A stretch of 64,000 nt of DNA from contig NC_133658.1 in the NCBI RefSeq assembly GCF_037893015.1, forward strand, positions 881,992,893 to 882,056,892, read 5' to 3'. The translations under genes and the position numbers were made by a program. This document shows positions 21,550-32,254 of this stretch, one piece after another; position 1 is the stretch's first letter; each line of letters opens with the position of its first letter. Below the pieces are notes generated by a model, which was not told the origin of the DNA, ran no database searches, and worked only from the letters and a program-made list of their open reading frames with translations. The DNA comes from Macrotis lagotis (Eukaryota; Chordata; Mammalia; Peramelemorphia; Peramelidae).

Positions 21550-22110
21550 AACCCAGAGTCATAGCGGATAGAGTGTTAGACCTGCAGTCAGGAAGACATG
21601 AGTTTAAATTCTGCCTTGAACATTTATTAGCAGTTCTCCCTGAACAATTCACAACCTCTCTAAGCTTTAGTTTTCTCACCTGTAAAGTGGGGATAGTCAT
21701 AATACCTACCTAGCAGAAGTATTTTGCCAGTCATAGGCCTTGAAGGACTGAAAGTTATTTTAATTATTAATGATGAAAGTGGCACAAATTATTTCATATC
21801 TGATACAGGATTTGAACCTAGGTCTTCTGAATCCAAAGGACCTATTATATCATTTGCTTATTGGACCAGCTGTTAGGAAAAATCAGTACTCTTGCAATGG
21901 AGACTTTACAGAACTCCAATCCTCTGTGTGTTTCAGAGGTAATAATTGGACAAAGAAAATATGGCATACTGGAAAGAACAGAAAAGAGAAGGTCTAGATT
22001 CAAATCCTATGCTACCTACTAGCCATGGAATCTTGGTTAAGTCTTTCCTGCTCTGGACCTCAGTTTCCTCCTTTGTAAAATGAGAATTTTAGCTCTAACG
22101 TTGCTGATTA
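21550..22110 (+). repeat. Two tRNA-derived/MIR-type SINEs
   Basis: 21550-21715 ('gcggatagagtgttagacct', 'cacctgtaaagtggggatag') and 21955-22110 ('gtctagattcaaatcctatg', 'gacctcagtttcctcctttg'). 21716-21954 between them is degraded SINE-like DNA. Confidence 0.65.
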
Positions 22111-22274
22111 CCTGTCTCCCCACCTCCCCAGGTGAACAGCTTTGTTTTGGGAGAAGAGTACCCAGGATTGAACCAGTCAAACCTAATAGTAATTATAGAC
22201 CTCTCTAAGCATTTTCTCACTGGTCTGAGTGTGTTCTGAATTACAGAAGTCACAGATATAGGAGGATAATGTTA

Positions 22275-22530
22275 TTTGGGGGTGGTGAGGAGGTATCATA
22301 GAGCATAGAGCACTTGACTTAGAATGAGGAAGACTCATTTCATGAGTTCAAATCTGGCCTCAGACGCTTACCAGCTGTGTGATCCAGAACAAGTCGCTTC
22401 ACCCTATTTGCCTCAGGTTCCTCATCTATAAAAAATGAGTTGGAAAATGAAAAGGTAAACCACTCCAGTATCTTTGCCAAGAAAATCACAAATCAGGTCC
22501 ACTGATAACTAAACAATAGCAACTAATATT
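22275..22530 (+). repeat. SINE with BovB/RTE-like tail
   Basis: 'gagttcaaatctggcctcag', 'gtgtgatccagaacaagtcg', 'ggtaaaccactccagtatct', 'tgccaagaaaatcacaaatc'. Confidence 0.8.
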
Positions 22531-22544
22531 CAACCTCTCCCTGT

Positions 22545-23740
22545 CTATTCTCCCTCCCCAAGTCCTTAAAAACTTTAACTAGCCCCTACTATCCCTTCAA
22601 AATATTATCCTCCTTTTAACAATTGAACCAACTGTTCTTCCTACTATAAATTTCCTTCTTTTCATTCACTTTTCAGCTCATCACAGCCTAGTTTTGAAGC
22701 TCATCACTCAATTGAAATGCCTCTCCCCAGAGTTATCAGTTATCTTTCCACTTCCAAATCCAATGGTTTCAATCCTCATCCCACTTAAGCTGTCACTATG
22801 GCATTCCACACCATTGATCACCCATTACACCTTAATATACCCTTCTCTCTTGGTTTTCTTGATACTAATCTCTCTACATTCTCTTCCTACCTATTGACCA
22901 CTTCTCAGACTCCTTTGTTGGCTCATCATCCACAGGCATGTGAGCCCCCTAACTGAGTGTTCCCCAAGGTCCTGGGTCCTTTATTCTTCCTTATTTGTAT
23001 TTCTTCTCTTTTCACTTCATCAACTCCCATAAGTTTAATTATCATATCTATGCTGATGACTTCTACATCTATATAGTCTATCTTAGTCTGTCTCTGGAGC
23101 TTCTATCCTGCACCACCAATTGCCTACTGGAAATTTCAAATTGGATGGAGACATCTCAACCCTAAACCCAATATCGCTAGAATTGAACTGACTAGCTTCC
23201 CCCCAAACCTTCTCTATCTTCTTGCTTCTATCAAAGATACCACCATTCTTCTGGGTTCTTAACTTTGACATTCTCCTTGATGCCTTACCCTACACATCTC
23301 ATCAGCTGCCATATCTCACCGTTTCTACCTTTACAACATGTCTCAAAGCTGATCCTGTCTGTCTATTCACAAAGCTACTAGCTCAGTTCAGGCCCTTATT
23401 ATCCTTTCTGACCTATATTGTAAGGAATTCTTATCTAGTCTCAGCCTCAAGTCTCTCCCAACTTCAGTCCATCTCCCTATTCTTCTGTTGTTCCCTCACT
23501 CAAACAGCTCCAGTGACTCCTTTGTTTAGTTTTTAAAGTCCTCCACAAACTGATCCCAAGCCATTTGGCCAGTCTTATTGGACATTACATTCCTTTCATG
23601 CATTTTACAAAACGGCCACACTGACTCTATTAAGCACCACCCAACTCTGTCTCTGCAGAATCTCTGCCACTACCACCCATGTCTGAAATCCACTCCTTCC
23701 TCATTGACATCTCAGAGAATCTCTCTTTTCCTGCAAAGGG
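22545..23740 (+). mobile_element. L2 LINE, sense, with reverse-transcriptase core
   Basis: About 1.2 kb of L2. RT landmarks are readable in broken frames: F-H-T-I-D-H near 22805-22822 (motif A is F-D-T-I-D-H in the family), P-K-V-L-G-P near 22962-22980 (family 'PQGSVLGP'), and the catalytic Y-A-D-D exactly at 23049-23060. Downstream is the 3'UTR-like part with 'aaacagctccagtgactcct' and 'agtcctccacaaactgatcc'. Frames shift repeatedly, so it is dead. Confidence 0.85.
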
Positions 23741-24015
23741 AGCTAGATGAAAGTGAGTAAAGTGCTCATTTCAGCAACACATATACTAAAATTGGAATGA
23801 CATAGAGAAGATTAGCATGGCCCCTGCACAAGGAATGAAAGTGAGTAGAGCTCTGGAGTCGGGAGGAACTGAGTTCAACAGTCTCAGTCACTTAGTTATG
23901 TAACCCTAGGCAAGTCACTTGACTTCTTTTTACCTCAGTTTACTCAACAATAAAATGACAATGATAATAGCAACCACCTTGAAAGATTGTTGTAAGGACT
24001 GAAGAAAATATTTGG
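23741..24015 (+). repeat. tRNA-derived SINE split by a U6 retrocopy
   Basis: The head (23741-23759, 'agctagatgaaagtgagta') and the rest (23835-24015, 'gagctctggagtcgggagga', 'gcaagtcacttgacttcttt') form one SINE once the U6 insert is removed. The last 13 bp of the head repeat at the start of the second part. Confidence 0.85.
23760..23834 (+). pseudogene. U6 snRNA retropseudogene, 3'-truncated
   Basis: 'gtgctcatttcagcaacaca' and 'tatactaaaattggaatgac', then 'agagaagattagcatggccc' and 'ctgcacaagg', follow U6 snRNA nearly base for base from nucleotide 1 to about 74. The last 30 or so nucleotides, including the U-rich end, are missing. Exact 13-bp direct repeats 'atgaaagtgagta' flank it (23747-23759 and 23835-23847). 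These are target-site duplications from LINE-mediated insertion. There is no A-tail. Several substitutions and the truncation make it a pseudogene. Confidence 0.95.
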
Positions 24016-24054
24016 GTTCTTATTTTATTTTTTATTTATCGAATTAAATAAATT

Positions 24055-24130
24055 TTTCCATAATATACTATACTATATTATACTATACTATACTATGATA
24101 TGATAAATATAATAAAATAAATATAATAAA
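24055..24130. repeat. (TATAC)n-like AT microsatellite
   Basis: 'atatactatactatattata' repeats, then 'ataaatataataaaataaat'. Confidence 0.85.
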
Positions 24131-24340
24131 AAATGATTGCACATGAAACTACAAACCTTTTATGTACAACTTGATATGTTAAAAAATATAATAGTTATCA
24201 TGTAAATTTCTTTTTTCCTTTTTTCTACCCCCCCACCAGATGGCTACCATTAGACACAAATATTCACATACATATTTTAAAATACTTCTATTTATCAGTT
24301 CTAGTCCAGAGAATTTTAAAAGTACTTATTACAAAATCTG
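24131..24340. mobile_element. L1-related fragment
   Basis: 'gattgcacatgaaactacaa' and 'agatggctaccattagacac' then 'aaatacttctatttatcagt' are words I associate with marsupial L1 non-coding regions. Orientation not settled. Confidence 0.45.
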
Positions 24341-24384
24341 AAATATAGTAGGCACTATTTATAAATGATTATTCCCTGCCTTTC

Positions 24385-24600
24385 AAAGACCACTTTCTAC
24401 CTAAAGTCTTTCTTAATCTTCTTATTTCTAGTGTCCTCCCTCCCCCCTAAACAATCTTTTAATTAAAGATTTTGTATTTATTCTGTATATACTCAAATGT
24501 GTACTCGTCTCTCTTGCTTAAACAAAATTTTCTTGGTAGTAGGATCTGAATCCTGGAATAGTAGGCCTTTGCTTAATAAATTTCATTAATTCGCTCATTT
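24385..24600 (+). mobile_element. L2 LINE 3' end
   Basis: 'ttgtatttattctgtatata' and the closing 'gcctttgcttaataaatttc' fit the L2 3' end. Confidence 0.65.
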
Positions 24601-24699
24601 TTTATTGAGATGAAGAGGAAGACAGGGAAAAGGAAATATGCAAAAATGAGAGAAAAAACTGTAATAGCTTAAAATCTTAATCTTTTGTTAAGTCAAGTC

Positions 24700-25025
24700 A
24701 ACAAACATTATTTATTAAGTACCTACTGTGTGTGAAGATATGAAAACATAGACTGTGTGTACAAAGTAAATGAGATAAGCTGGAGATAATCACAGAGGGA
24801 AGGTGCTTAGCATTAGAAGGGATGGATATAGGCACCCAACAGATGAGGGGATTTTAGTTTTGAATAGAGTCAGAAGTTGCATGGACTTATTCAAGAAGCA
24901 GGAAGGAGTACAGTGTCTCTGACTGTATTATAGAGGAGAGGAGTATGATGTAGAAGGATTGGAAGGGGCCAGGTTACAAAGGGTTTTAAAAGTCAAACAG
25001 AACATTTTATATCTTATATCACATA
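24700..25025 (-). mobile_element. L2 LINE 3' end (antisense)
   Basis: 'ttattaagtacctactgtgt', 'ggaaggtgcttagcattaga', 'ggggccaggttacaaagggt'. Confidence 0.75.
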
Positions 25026-25981
25026 TATTTCTGGGGGGTGGGGATCACTCTCCCCCTTTATCCTAAATTCTGCTTATACTCTGTGAATGTTTCATTGGAC
25101 CATCTTCCCTCACTTCACGACCACGTGGCCACATCTCATCAATTATGCATTCCTAGTCTAGTTGGAGCACTCTATGGGGAGAACCCTAAAGACTTATGAT
25201 ATTATATTCCTAGATTTCAATAGACTGAGTCATTTCGTGGACAGAAAGAGCAATCTAGTAAAGTCAAGATTCTTCTCTCTCTACCTTCATCTCATAGAAA
25301 TTTGCATACAGCATTACCCATGATGCTCTACTCCCATTGCCCAAAATAATTGCCTAACAGATTGTGGTAGAAGGAGAATTCAAAGATTGTGATACAATGA
25401 TTGTAAATGGCTGATTAGCTATGCTTTGCTTCTTTCTTTAAAAAAAAATAACTTTGAAAGTTTAAGTAATTAGGGGCAGACACAAGGAAAAGAGAAATGG
25501 GAAATAGCCATCTCCCACAGGGAGCACAGTACTTCATCAGACACTTACTTGTTCAGGGACTGAGGTTTAAGGGAATAGATGGTGTTGCTTCCCTCATCCA
25601 TTTTCTTGGGATAATAAAGTTTAGGCTTTAGCAAAGACAAGATCAGTTACTTGATAAAGACTAAGCATTCCCTAGAGTACATTTCAAAATCTTATTCCTA
25701 ATATTTTCCCCATTTTTACAGATGGAGTAACTGAGGAACAAAGTGACAAAATTCTATTCTTTGTAGAATGTAAACTCCTTGAGGGGAGGAACTGTCTCCT
25801 TTTTGTCCTTCTCTCCCTCTAACACAGTCTTGAAGGATTTTTTTCTTTTTTTTTTTTGGTTCAGATCTGTGATTGAATAGTATAGGAAACTTCATTAGAA
25901 TGGCTAATTGAACCCAGGTCTTCTTGTCTTTGAGGCTGACTAGCTTTCTTTAACTTTCCACTTAGTAGACACTGAAGCCAT
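25026..25981. other. No gene or clear element
   Basis: Mostly unique-looking. 25720-25800 has weak repeat character ('tgtaaactccttgaggggag', an L2 3'UTR word). Confidence 0.5.
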
Positions 25982-26288
25982 AATAATGTTTGTCCTTCGT
26001 TCTCAAAAATGACATCAGGGAGGTGATGCCATGACAAGCACATGAATTGGATTTGAGTGGGGCGGGGGGGTTGCCGTGCTCAGTCACCAGCCTCACTTTC
26101 TCCTCCAGTGTCATCTGAGTCCAGTGGACAGATATAAAGCAGGAGGACTGGAGATGACCCCGGATATGGGGCAATCGGGGTTCAGTAAATTGCCCAAAGT
26201 CACACAACTAGTAAATGTCAGGGGCTGGTTTCGAACTCCCATCCTCCTGATCCCAAGGCCAGTGCTCTAGCCACTGCTGCCTCCTTTG
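25982..26288 (-). repeat. RTE-tailed SINE (antisense), complete
   Basis: 'gtttgtccttcgttctcaaa', 'gacatcagggaggtgatgcc', then the head 'gctctagccactgctgcctc'. About 305 bp. Confidence 0.88.
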
Positions 26289-26574
26289 AGACCTTAGTTG
26301 TGGAACTAAATTGAATTGAAAGGGCCATGAAGCAGCCCTGAACTGGAATCATGAGATCAGGACTCTAAGGACAGGTCCTCTTATTTGACAGAGGAAGAAA
26401 CAGTCCCCAGGAATGTGACTTACCCAAAGTCACCCAAGTGCTAAATGATCAAGCCCCAGTTCCTAAGTCTTCTACTGTGATCAGATTGCAACATGACCTA
26501 TTTGTTCTATTGATGTTAATATGAAGAATGGTAGATATTTTCGTGGCACTGTACTGTTGGCAAGTTAACAAGCT

Positions 26575-26745
26575 TATCACTATCTCATTTGAATTTCCCA
26601 GCAATCCTGTTAGTAATATGGTAGAGAGTGTTATCCCCATTTTGTAGGTGAAGAAACTGAGGCTAAGCGAGGACAATAACTTGTTTATAAACCAGGTCTT
26701 TCTGATCTCTCCCAAGCCCGCCTTTGCCAGCACTCTATGATGCCT
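26575..26745 (-). repeat. MIR SINE (antisense)
   Basis: 'ttatccccattttgtaggtg' and 'aagaaactgaggctaagcga'. A second weak fragment lies at 26380-26460. Confidence 0.75.
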
Positions 26746-26899
26746 CTCAAACATTCAACCACCCATGGCTGTCCCTTTCTTGACCCCACTTTCTGCCATT
26801 TCTGCTTCTCTCCTGTCAGAGCCCCCTCCCCTTTCCCTGGCTGGCAGGCCCTCCCCTTCCATCTGGTGACATCCCCATTTCCTCCCTCCCTCTCTCCAA

Positions 26900-27420
26900 T
26901 CGACTCCATCGTGCCAGACTCATTCGAATGATGCAGAACTCAGCTCAGGGCTAAGCGAATGGCCCGGGTTGGAATGAATCAAGTTTATCGGAAACAAGAA
27001 ACAAAGAGGAAAAGGAGGAGAGTGAAGGAAAGGGGGAAGGGAGGGAGACTCGGGGGGGAGGAGGAAACAAGAGAGGGGGAGACAAATCGAATCGGGGAAA
27101 GAGCAGGAAAGAAAGGTCCATTAATTTCCTGATGTTTGCTCAGGGCCTCAAACAACAAGACGCTATGTCGAGGTTTATCTTCACCCCTCAGCTGTGAGCC
27201 TGCCCCTGTTCCAGCATCTCGGGTGCTTTAGAGATTTGCCAGGGCCCAGGAAGCAGGCGGGAGGCTCCAGATAGGAGCACCAGCCCATACATTACAGCTG
27301 CTACCTCGCTGGTCTAGAAGAAATGCCCGGCTTTTCAGCTCTGCCCATGGGTGAAATTGCATTATATTCTGTTTGGATAATTAGATGTCACAGACCTCTG
27401 GGCTGCCTAGGAGAGGGCCC
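26900..27420. promoter_or_regulatory. Candidate conserved non-coding island (about 0.5 kb)
   Basis: Apart from a purine run at 26990-27090 this is repeat-free. It has 'gtccattaatttcctgatgt', 'cattacagctgctacc' (E-box CAGCTG), 'gaaattgcattatattctgt' and 'ggataattagatgtcacag' (homeodomain core). 27112-27150 resembles 35080-35115. A regulatory role is an inference. Confidence 0.35.
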
Positions 27421-27749
27421 AGGCCTGGGACTGGAAGGAGGGACTTCCTGGAACCTGAGGAAACTTCTCAGTGGTGACACAGAGGTCTCCTGTGCCCCCC
27501 TCCCCACAAAAAGGAATGAAGAGAGACCTGGAGGGGAAGCAGAGGCAGGAGGAAGAAGACGATGCTTTAGGGAAGGCAAGGCTGGCAAAGCACCTGGCAG
27601 GGAGAGCAAGAGGGAAGAGACCTTAAAAAACATTAGAAACAAGTTTAGCAGAAAGAAGTAGGCTGTAACAAAGCTGAAGGCGAATTCCCTTTAGTCAGTG
27701 ACTGAACCAGAAAGGATCTAGAGAAGAGCATAGGGACTGGGGGACATGA
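27421..27749. other. No gene seen
   Basis: A 112-codon plus frame (27323-27661) and an 84-codon minus frame (27388-27642) overlap. The plus frame becomes K/E/R-rich in GA-rich DNA. No domain. Confidence 0.5.
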
Positions 27750-28250
27750 GATGAGAGTTGGAAGCTCAGTTCAGATGTGAAGTCAATTTGTGACCCTGGA
27801 TAGTTGCCTTATGCTTCTTGGGCTTCAATTTCTTCATCTATAAAATGGGGATTAAACAGCCCTATTTAAATAATAAGAAAGGCCTTGAGATAGCACAGAT
27901 GAACACATTTTGACCTTTTAAGAGGAAAGGCAAATTCAAGTTTCTGATCTTAAGTTATTTCCATAACCTAAGCTACAATTTTTTAATCTGTAAAGAAAGA
28001 TGTAGATGGTCTCTTCATAGGAACTACTAGATAGTCTCTAGATAATCCTCTGAGATCTGACATCCTGTGTTCTAAGGACTCTCTCAGCTCTGAATCCTGT
28101 GTTCTAAGGACCCTCCTAAAATCTTTTAGCTCTGATCTTTTCTGTTCTATAGGCCCTCTTATGTCTGAATTCTATAATCTAAGGACCCATCTAACTCTTA
28201 ATGCAGTATGTTTTAAGAACCATGTCAGCCCTTCAAATTCTGATATTTTC
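27750..28250 (+). repeat. Minisatellite array D: SINE body, gap, about 5-6 tail units
   Basis: 27750-27900 is MIR-like ('tgaccctggatagttgcctt', 'cttcatctataaaatgggga'). Units follow from about 28045 ('gacatcctgtgttctaagga') to about 28215, decaying towards the end. The link between body and array is less direct than in A and C. Confidence 0.7.
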
Positions 28251-28899
28251 TTTCGTAAGCAACCCCCTTCTATGAGTGCTTACGTCTCTGAGGATATCTC
28301 CATACCACGAGGAACTTGTGTAATGATCACACTACTTCAATGTACCTCTGTTTTCTCATCATGGGATGGAGCTGACCCTAGCTTTTCAAGGGCTGTCCCT
28401 ATGGAGTGCAAGCTCTGGCAGCTCCTATCAATCAGGGAAAATTTAGAATTTGGATCCAGCAATGGTCTGTGTAGGTGAGGTGCAAGGACCCAATGAATGG
28501 AGAGGAGCTTGACTGCACGATGTTGGTCACCAGATAACAATTGTTTTTCAGCCACAATAGCAAATGACAATTGTGCTACTAAAATGTTGGAAATGTTCTG
28601 TACTAGCAATGAAAGTATGGAGCCTTGAAATATCGGGAGCAGCAGAAGAGGAGAAGTCTAGATTTCTTAGCTCTAGCTTCCTGTAATTATGATACCAGAA
28701 GATTCCTTTCCTGGAGTGAGGAAGGAGAGAGTTTGTTGTTGCTGTTTAGATTGATACATACCATTGGAATGATGTAAAGACTTACAAACTGCCTTCTGTG
28801 GGGGGGGGAAGCAAGATGGGGGGATTTGTAAAACTCAAAACCAAACCTTTCGAAAATTAAAAAAGAGAGAGAGAAAGTTGGGTGTTTTTTTTTGAAAGG
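28251..28899. other. Unassigned stretch
   Basis: 28480-28640 ('acgatgttggtcaccagata', 'cacaatagcaaatgacaatt') reads like a piece of an interspersed element I cannot name. Open frames on both strands overlap here (28161-28478 plus, 28337-28609 minus). A G-run lies at 28800-28808. Confidence 0.4.
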
Positions 28900-29055
28900 T
28901 ACATAGAAAAACAGATAGCTAAATGACAAATAGATAAACAGATAACAGTAAGCAGGTAAGATATACAGATAGATTTATAGAAAAATTGAGGAAGCATTGT
29001 TTAAACTCAATATTTTCCAGACATAGACAAAGACAGACAGATAAATAGATAGAAG
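28900..29055. repeat. GATA/GACA-type degenerate microsatellite
   Basis: Many 'gata', 'aaca' and 'gaca' tetramers ('aatagataaacagataacag', 'acaaagacagacagataaat'). Confidence 0.75.
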
Positions 29056-29355
29056 CAGCTAGGTGATACAGTAGATAGTACATCAGCCCTGGAGTCAAGA
29101 GGACCTGAGTTCAAATTTGGTCTCAGATACTTATCTCTTACTAACTGTTTGACCTTGGACAATTCACTTAACTTCCTTGCCTCATATTCAGGGCCATCTC
29201 CAGTCATTTTGATTCATACCTGGCCAATGGACCCAGATGGCTCTGTAGTGAGGCTGGTGACTTAGCACAGCACCTCCTCACTCAAATTCAATTCATGTGC
29301 TTGTCATGGCATCACCTCCCTGATGTCATAGTCCTCAAGACTGAAGGACAAACAA
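29043..29355 (+). repeat. RTE-tailed SINE, complete
   Basis: Head 'agcagctaggtgatacagta', box 'gacctgagttcaaatttggt', tail 'gaggctggtgacttagcaca', 'ggcatcacctccctgatgtc' and 'gactgaaggacaaacaacaa'. This sense copy shows the family structure from head to tail. Confidence 0.92.
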
Positions 29356-29362
29356 CAACAGT

Positions 29363-29470
29363 TGAGGTACTATTCTAAGTGCTAGGGAGAGAAATATAAG
29401 CAAAACAATCCTTGCCCTCAAGAAGCTTACATTCTAATGGAAGATAATTCATAAAGGGGAGTTGAGAAAA
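29363..29470 (-). mobile_element. L2 LINE 3' end (antisense)
   Basis: 'tattctaagtgctagggaga', 'cttgccctcaagaagcttac', 'attctaatggaagataattc'. Confidence 0.75.
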
Positions 29471-30164
29471 GTGGAACTGGAGAATAGGACAGGCCAAGAA
29501 GTGGTGTGGAGGCTGGGGACCTTGCAAGAAATGTAGTACTTTGAGATCCTGATATGTTAGATCTAGGGGAAGAACACTGAAGGTAGTCATACACTTCGGA
29601 CTGTGGGCCAGCTAGAAGGCAGGAATGAGGCATTCCTCAACTCTACTTTCATCAGAGAGAGAATACAATTAGGTTACTGCCCCTGGGATAAAAAGATGAC
29701 CCAGGACCCCCTCTTTTTCCCCCCTCCTCCTCATATCTGGTCATGGCAACTAATAAAACCCAAGATTCTGCTGCATATTTCTTAATATCCATCTCTCCTA
29801 CACAATTTCCTGCTTCCTTCATGATGGTCAGTAAGGACATTTCTCCATCTGTTCCAGACCCCCTAGATCCCCCATCTTCCCTATCAGAGCTGGCGCTGAG
29901 GTTGAGACAGATGGGTCAGGAAGTTCAGGGCCAGAACCTTTTCTACCCTGCATGTCCACTCCTGGTGGTGAAGGCACTAGAAAAGAGCTGAGTGATTAAG
30001 GAAGCCTCAAAGGAGAAATTAGTCCATGGTTCTTTCCAAGGGAGATGGGAGAGGGTGAGCAGCCCATTAGCCCTATTCCCCCAGAACCTAGTCATCTAGA
30101 TGGAGTCTCCAGCCTTCCCCCTTCCTCATCAACCTCTCCCTGTCCCTGGTCTTTCTGTTCCAAA
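29471..30164. other. No gene seen
   Basis: Unique-looking, with several open frames of 60-82 codons on both strands and no domain among them. Confidence 0.5.
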
Positions 30165-30540
30165 TGCCACCTCCTGATGGCTTTTTAATGACATAGTTAG
30201 CATTACCCACATAAGCCAGAAGACACCACCATGTGTCATGCCCTCCTGGTGCATTCTGGGAGCTCCATCTGGCTCTGGCGTATTCATTTTATTGAAATAA
30301 TCTCTGCTCAGCTCCGCTGGTGACTGAACCGTCTTGGCTCAATGGCCTCGTTCAATATCAACTTACCATGCTTAATAATTAGTGCAGGAGAAGAAGAGAG
30401 TTTCATTGAATAAGTGTTGAATGTCACACACGATTAGGAGCCCCAGCCACGACCTAACCAACCAATTCAGTTTGGGCCTTTCCTGGTGCTGATGAGGGAT
30501 AATTAGGGACCAGACTCTAGACTCTGGGGATACAGATCTA
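30165..30540. promoter_or_regulatory. Candidate conserved non-coding island
   Basis: Repeat-free. Dense in developmental-enhancer-like words: 'ttcattttattgaaataatc', 'gcttaataattagtgcagga' (homeodomain TAATTA), 'gagtttcattgaataagtg', 'gatgagggataattaggga'. 'ggtgcattctgggagctcc' resembles a ZNF143-type site. Inference only. Confidence 0.35.
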
Positions 30541-30734
30541 TATTAACCCCCTGGGTCCTGGTCAACCCTCTTTCCTTATTCAGAAGCATCTGGCAGTCTG
30601 AAAGTGGTAGATGGGAGGGGAGGGAAGTCCTCATCACTGAGCCTGATGGTGCAGAAGGGAAAGAGGGAATTGGTGGATACCGAGAAACATCTACCTACCT
30701 ACAACCACCCACTGCAAGAGCCTTTTCCATTAAG

Positions 30735-31375
30735 TAATTCTAGATTCAGAGCTGGGTATCCTAGGTTCTGGTCTCAGATCCATCACAGATGAGGTGACCC
30801 AAACCAAGTTATTTCGTCTTTTGGGGTCTTTATAAAATTTTAAATTTGGAATAGTTGATATATAAGGGCTTTCCCTCTCAGTCTATATTCTAAGAACTTT
30901 CCCAACTTTAATATACTGTTTTAAGGATCCTCTGAGCTTTGACATTCTGTGTTCTAAGGTCCCTTCCAACTCTGACATTGTCTGTTCTAAAGTCCTAATA
31001 GATATAACACTCTATGTTCTAAGGGCCTCCCAGCTCTAACATTCTATGTTCTAAGGGCCCTCCTAGCTCTGACATTTTCTGTTCTAAGATCCTCCCACCC
31101 TGACATTCAATGTTCTAAGACCCTCCCAACTCTGACATTCTATGTTTTAAGGACCCTCCTAGCTCTGACATTCTGTGTTCTAAGGGCCCTCACAGTTCTG
31201 ACATTCTGTGTTCTAAGGCTCCTCCCAGCTCTGACTTTGTGTTCTAATGTTCCTCCCAGGTCTAACAATTCTCTATTCTAAAAATCTCTTCCTTTTTTTC
31301 TGACATTCTGTATTTTAAGGTTGCCCCCCAAATCTAACATTGTCTGTTCTAAGCTCTCTCTTAACTTTGACATGT
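30735..31375 (+). repeat. Minisatellite array E: SINE body with about 15-16 tail units (largest)
   Basis: The body at 30735-30865 ('gttctggtctcagatccatc') is short and diverged. From about 30870 the 31-33 bp unit repeats to about 31375, best kept in the middle ('tgttctaagggccctcacag', 'ttctgacattctg'). Edge units are more diverged than central ones, as expected of an array that turns over internally. Confidence 0.88.
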
Positions 31376-31429
31376 AATATTGATGATTTTTCCAGTGTTC
31401 TAAATGAAAACAACAATTCAGTATTTTAT

Positions 31430-31660
31430 CAAACATTTATTGCTTGCTTACTACATGTATGACATTGTTTTAGGCAAGGGAGGAGTTACAAAGTTTAATT
31501 AAACAAAGTACCTGGCCTTCATGGAGGTTGAAGTTTAAAAAAGATAAACAAAGATGACTATAATAATATTTTCTTAACAGTGTATATCTTCCACTGCCAG
31601 TATGCTGCATGCAGGAGACACTTAATATGTGCCTATTAACAAATAGTTGTAAAGAATGGA
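31430..31660 (-). mobile_element. L2 LINE 3' end (antisense), diverged
   Basis: 'acatttattgcttgcttact' and 'cctggccttcatggaggttg' match the antisense L2 end. Confidence 0.6.
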
Positions 31661-31705
31661 TCAGCCATTCTGGAGCTTCTTGGAGAAGATGACTTTGATT
31701 TGGGG

Positions 31706-31848
31706 TTTTTTTTTTAGGTTTTTGCTAGGCAATGGGGTTAAGTGGCTTGCCCAAGGCCACACAACTAGGTAATTATTAAGTGTCTGAGGCCAGATTTGAA
31801 CTCAGGTACTCCCGACTCCAGGGCTCTATCTGTGCCACCTAGACGCCC
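31706..31848 (-). repeat. WSINE1-type SINE (antisense)
   Basis: Antisense copy with near-perfect duplications 'tttgatttggg' (31694) and 'tttgaattggg' (31849). Confidence 0.88.
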
Positions 31849-32254
31849 TTTGAATTGGGTTTTAAGGGTTAGGTAGAAATTAAATAGATAAAAGCATGTA
31901 TTGGGGGGAAGCATTCCCACCAAAAGAAATCGAATGAAGAAAGACATGAGTCTAGAGAACTCCTGATGGATTTTGGATTGGTTAGGGAATACCTCAAAAA
32001 TACCCGCAAATGGAAGGTAAATATCTGCCTTTAGGAGCTCCCAATTTGGTTGAGAAGCTAAGATCTTCATTCTTGAACAAATCAGAGAACAATGTAAGAG
32101 AATAAGTTGAGAGCTGAAAATTCGGAGAAGTAATATCATATTGCGTTCCCCAATAGATAAGTAGTAAAGAGATATAAAAAGGCAGCACTCAAAGGATGAG
32201 ATACAAGCTACCAACAGACGCATGAAAATGGTCTAAATCATAAGAATAAGAAAA

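Noticed and set aside
23760-23834. Functional U6 gene
   Set aside because: The 3' end and terminator are missing, it has substitutions, it sits within a SINE between target duplications, and no upstream TATA/PSE arrangement was seen.
28161-28609. Overlapping frames on both strands (105 and 90 codons)
   Set aside because: No known domain. The DNA looks like part of an unnamed interspersed element.
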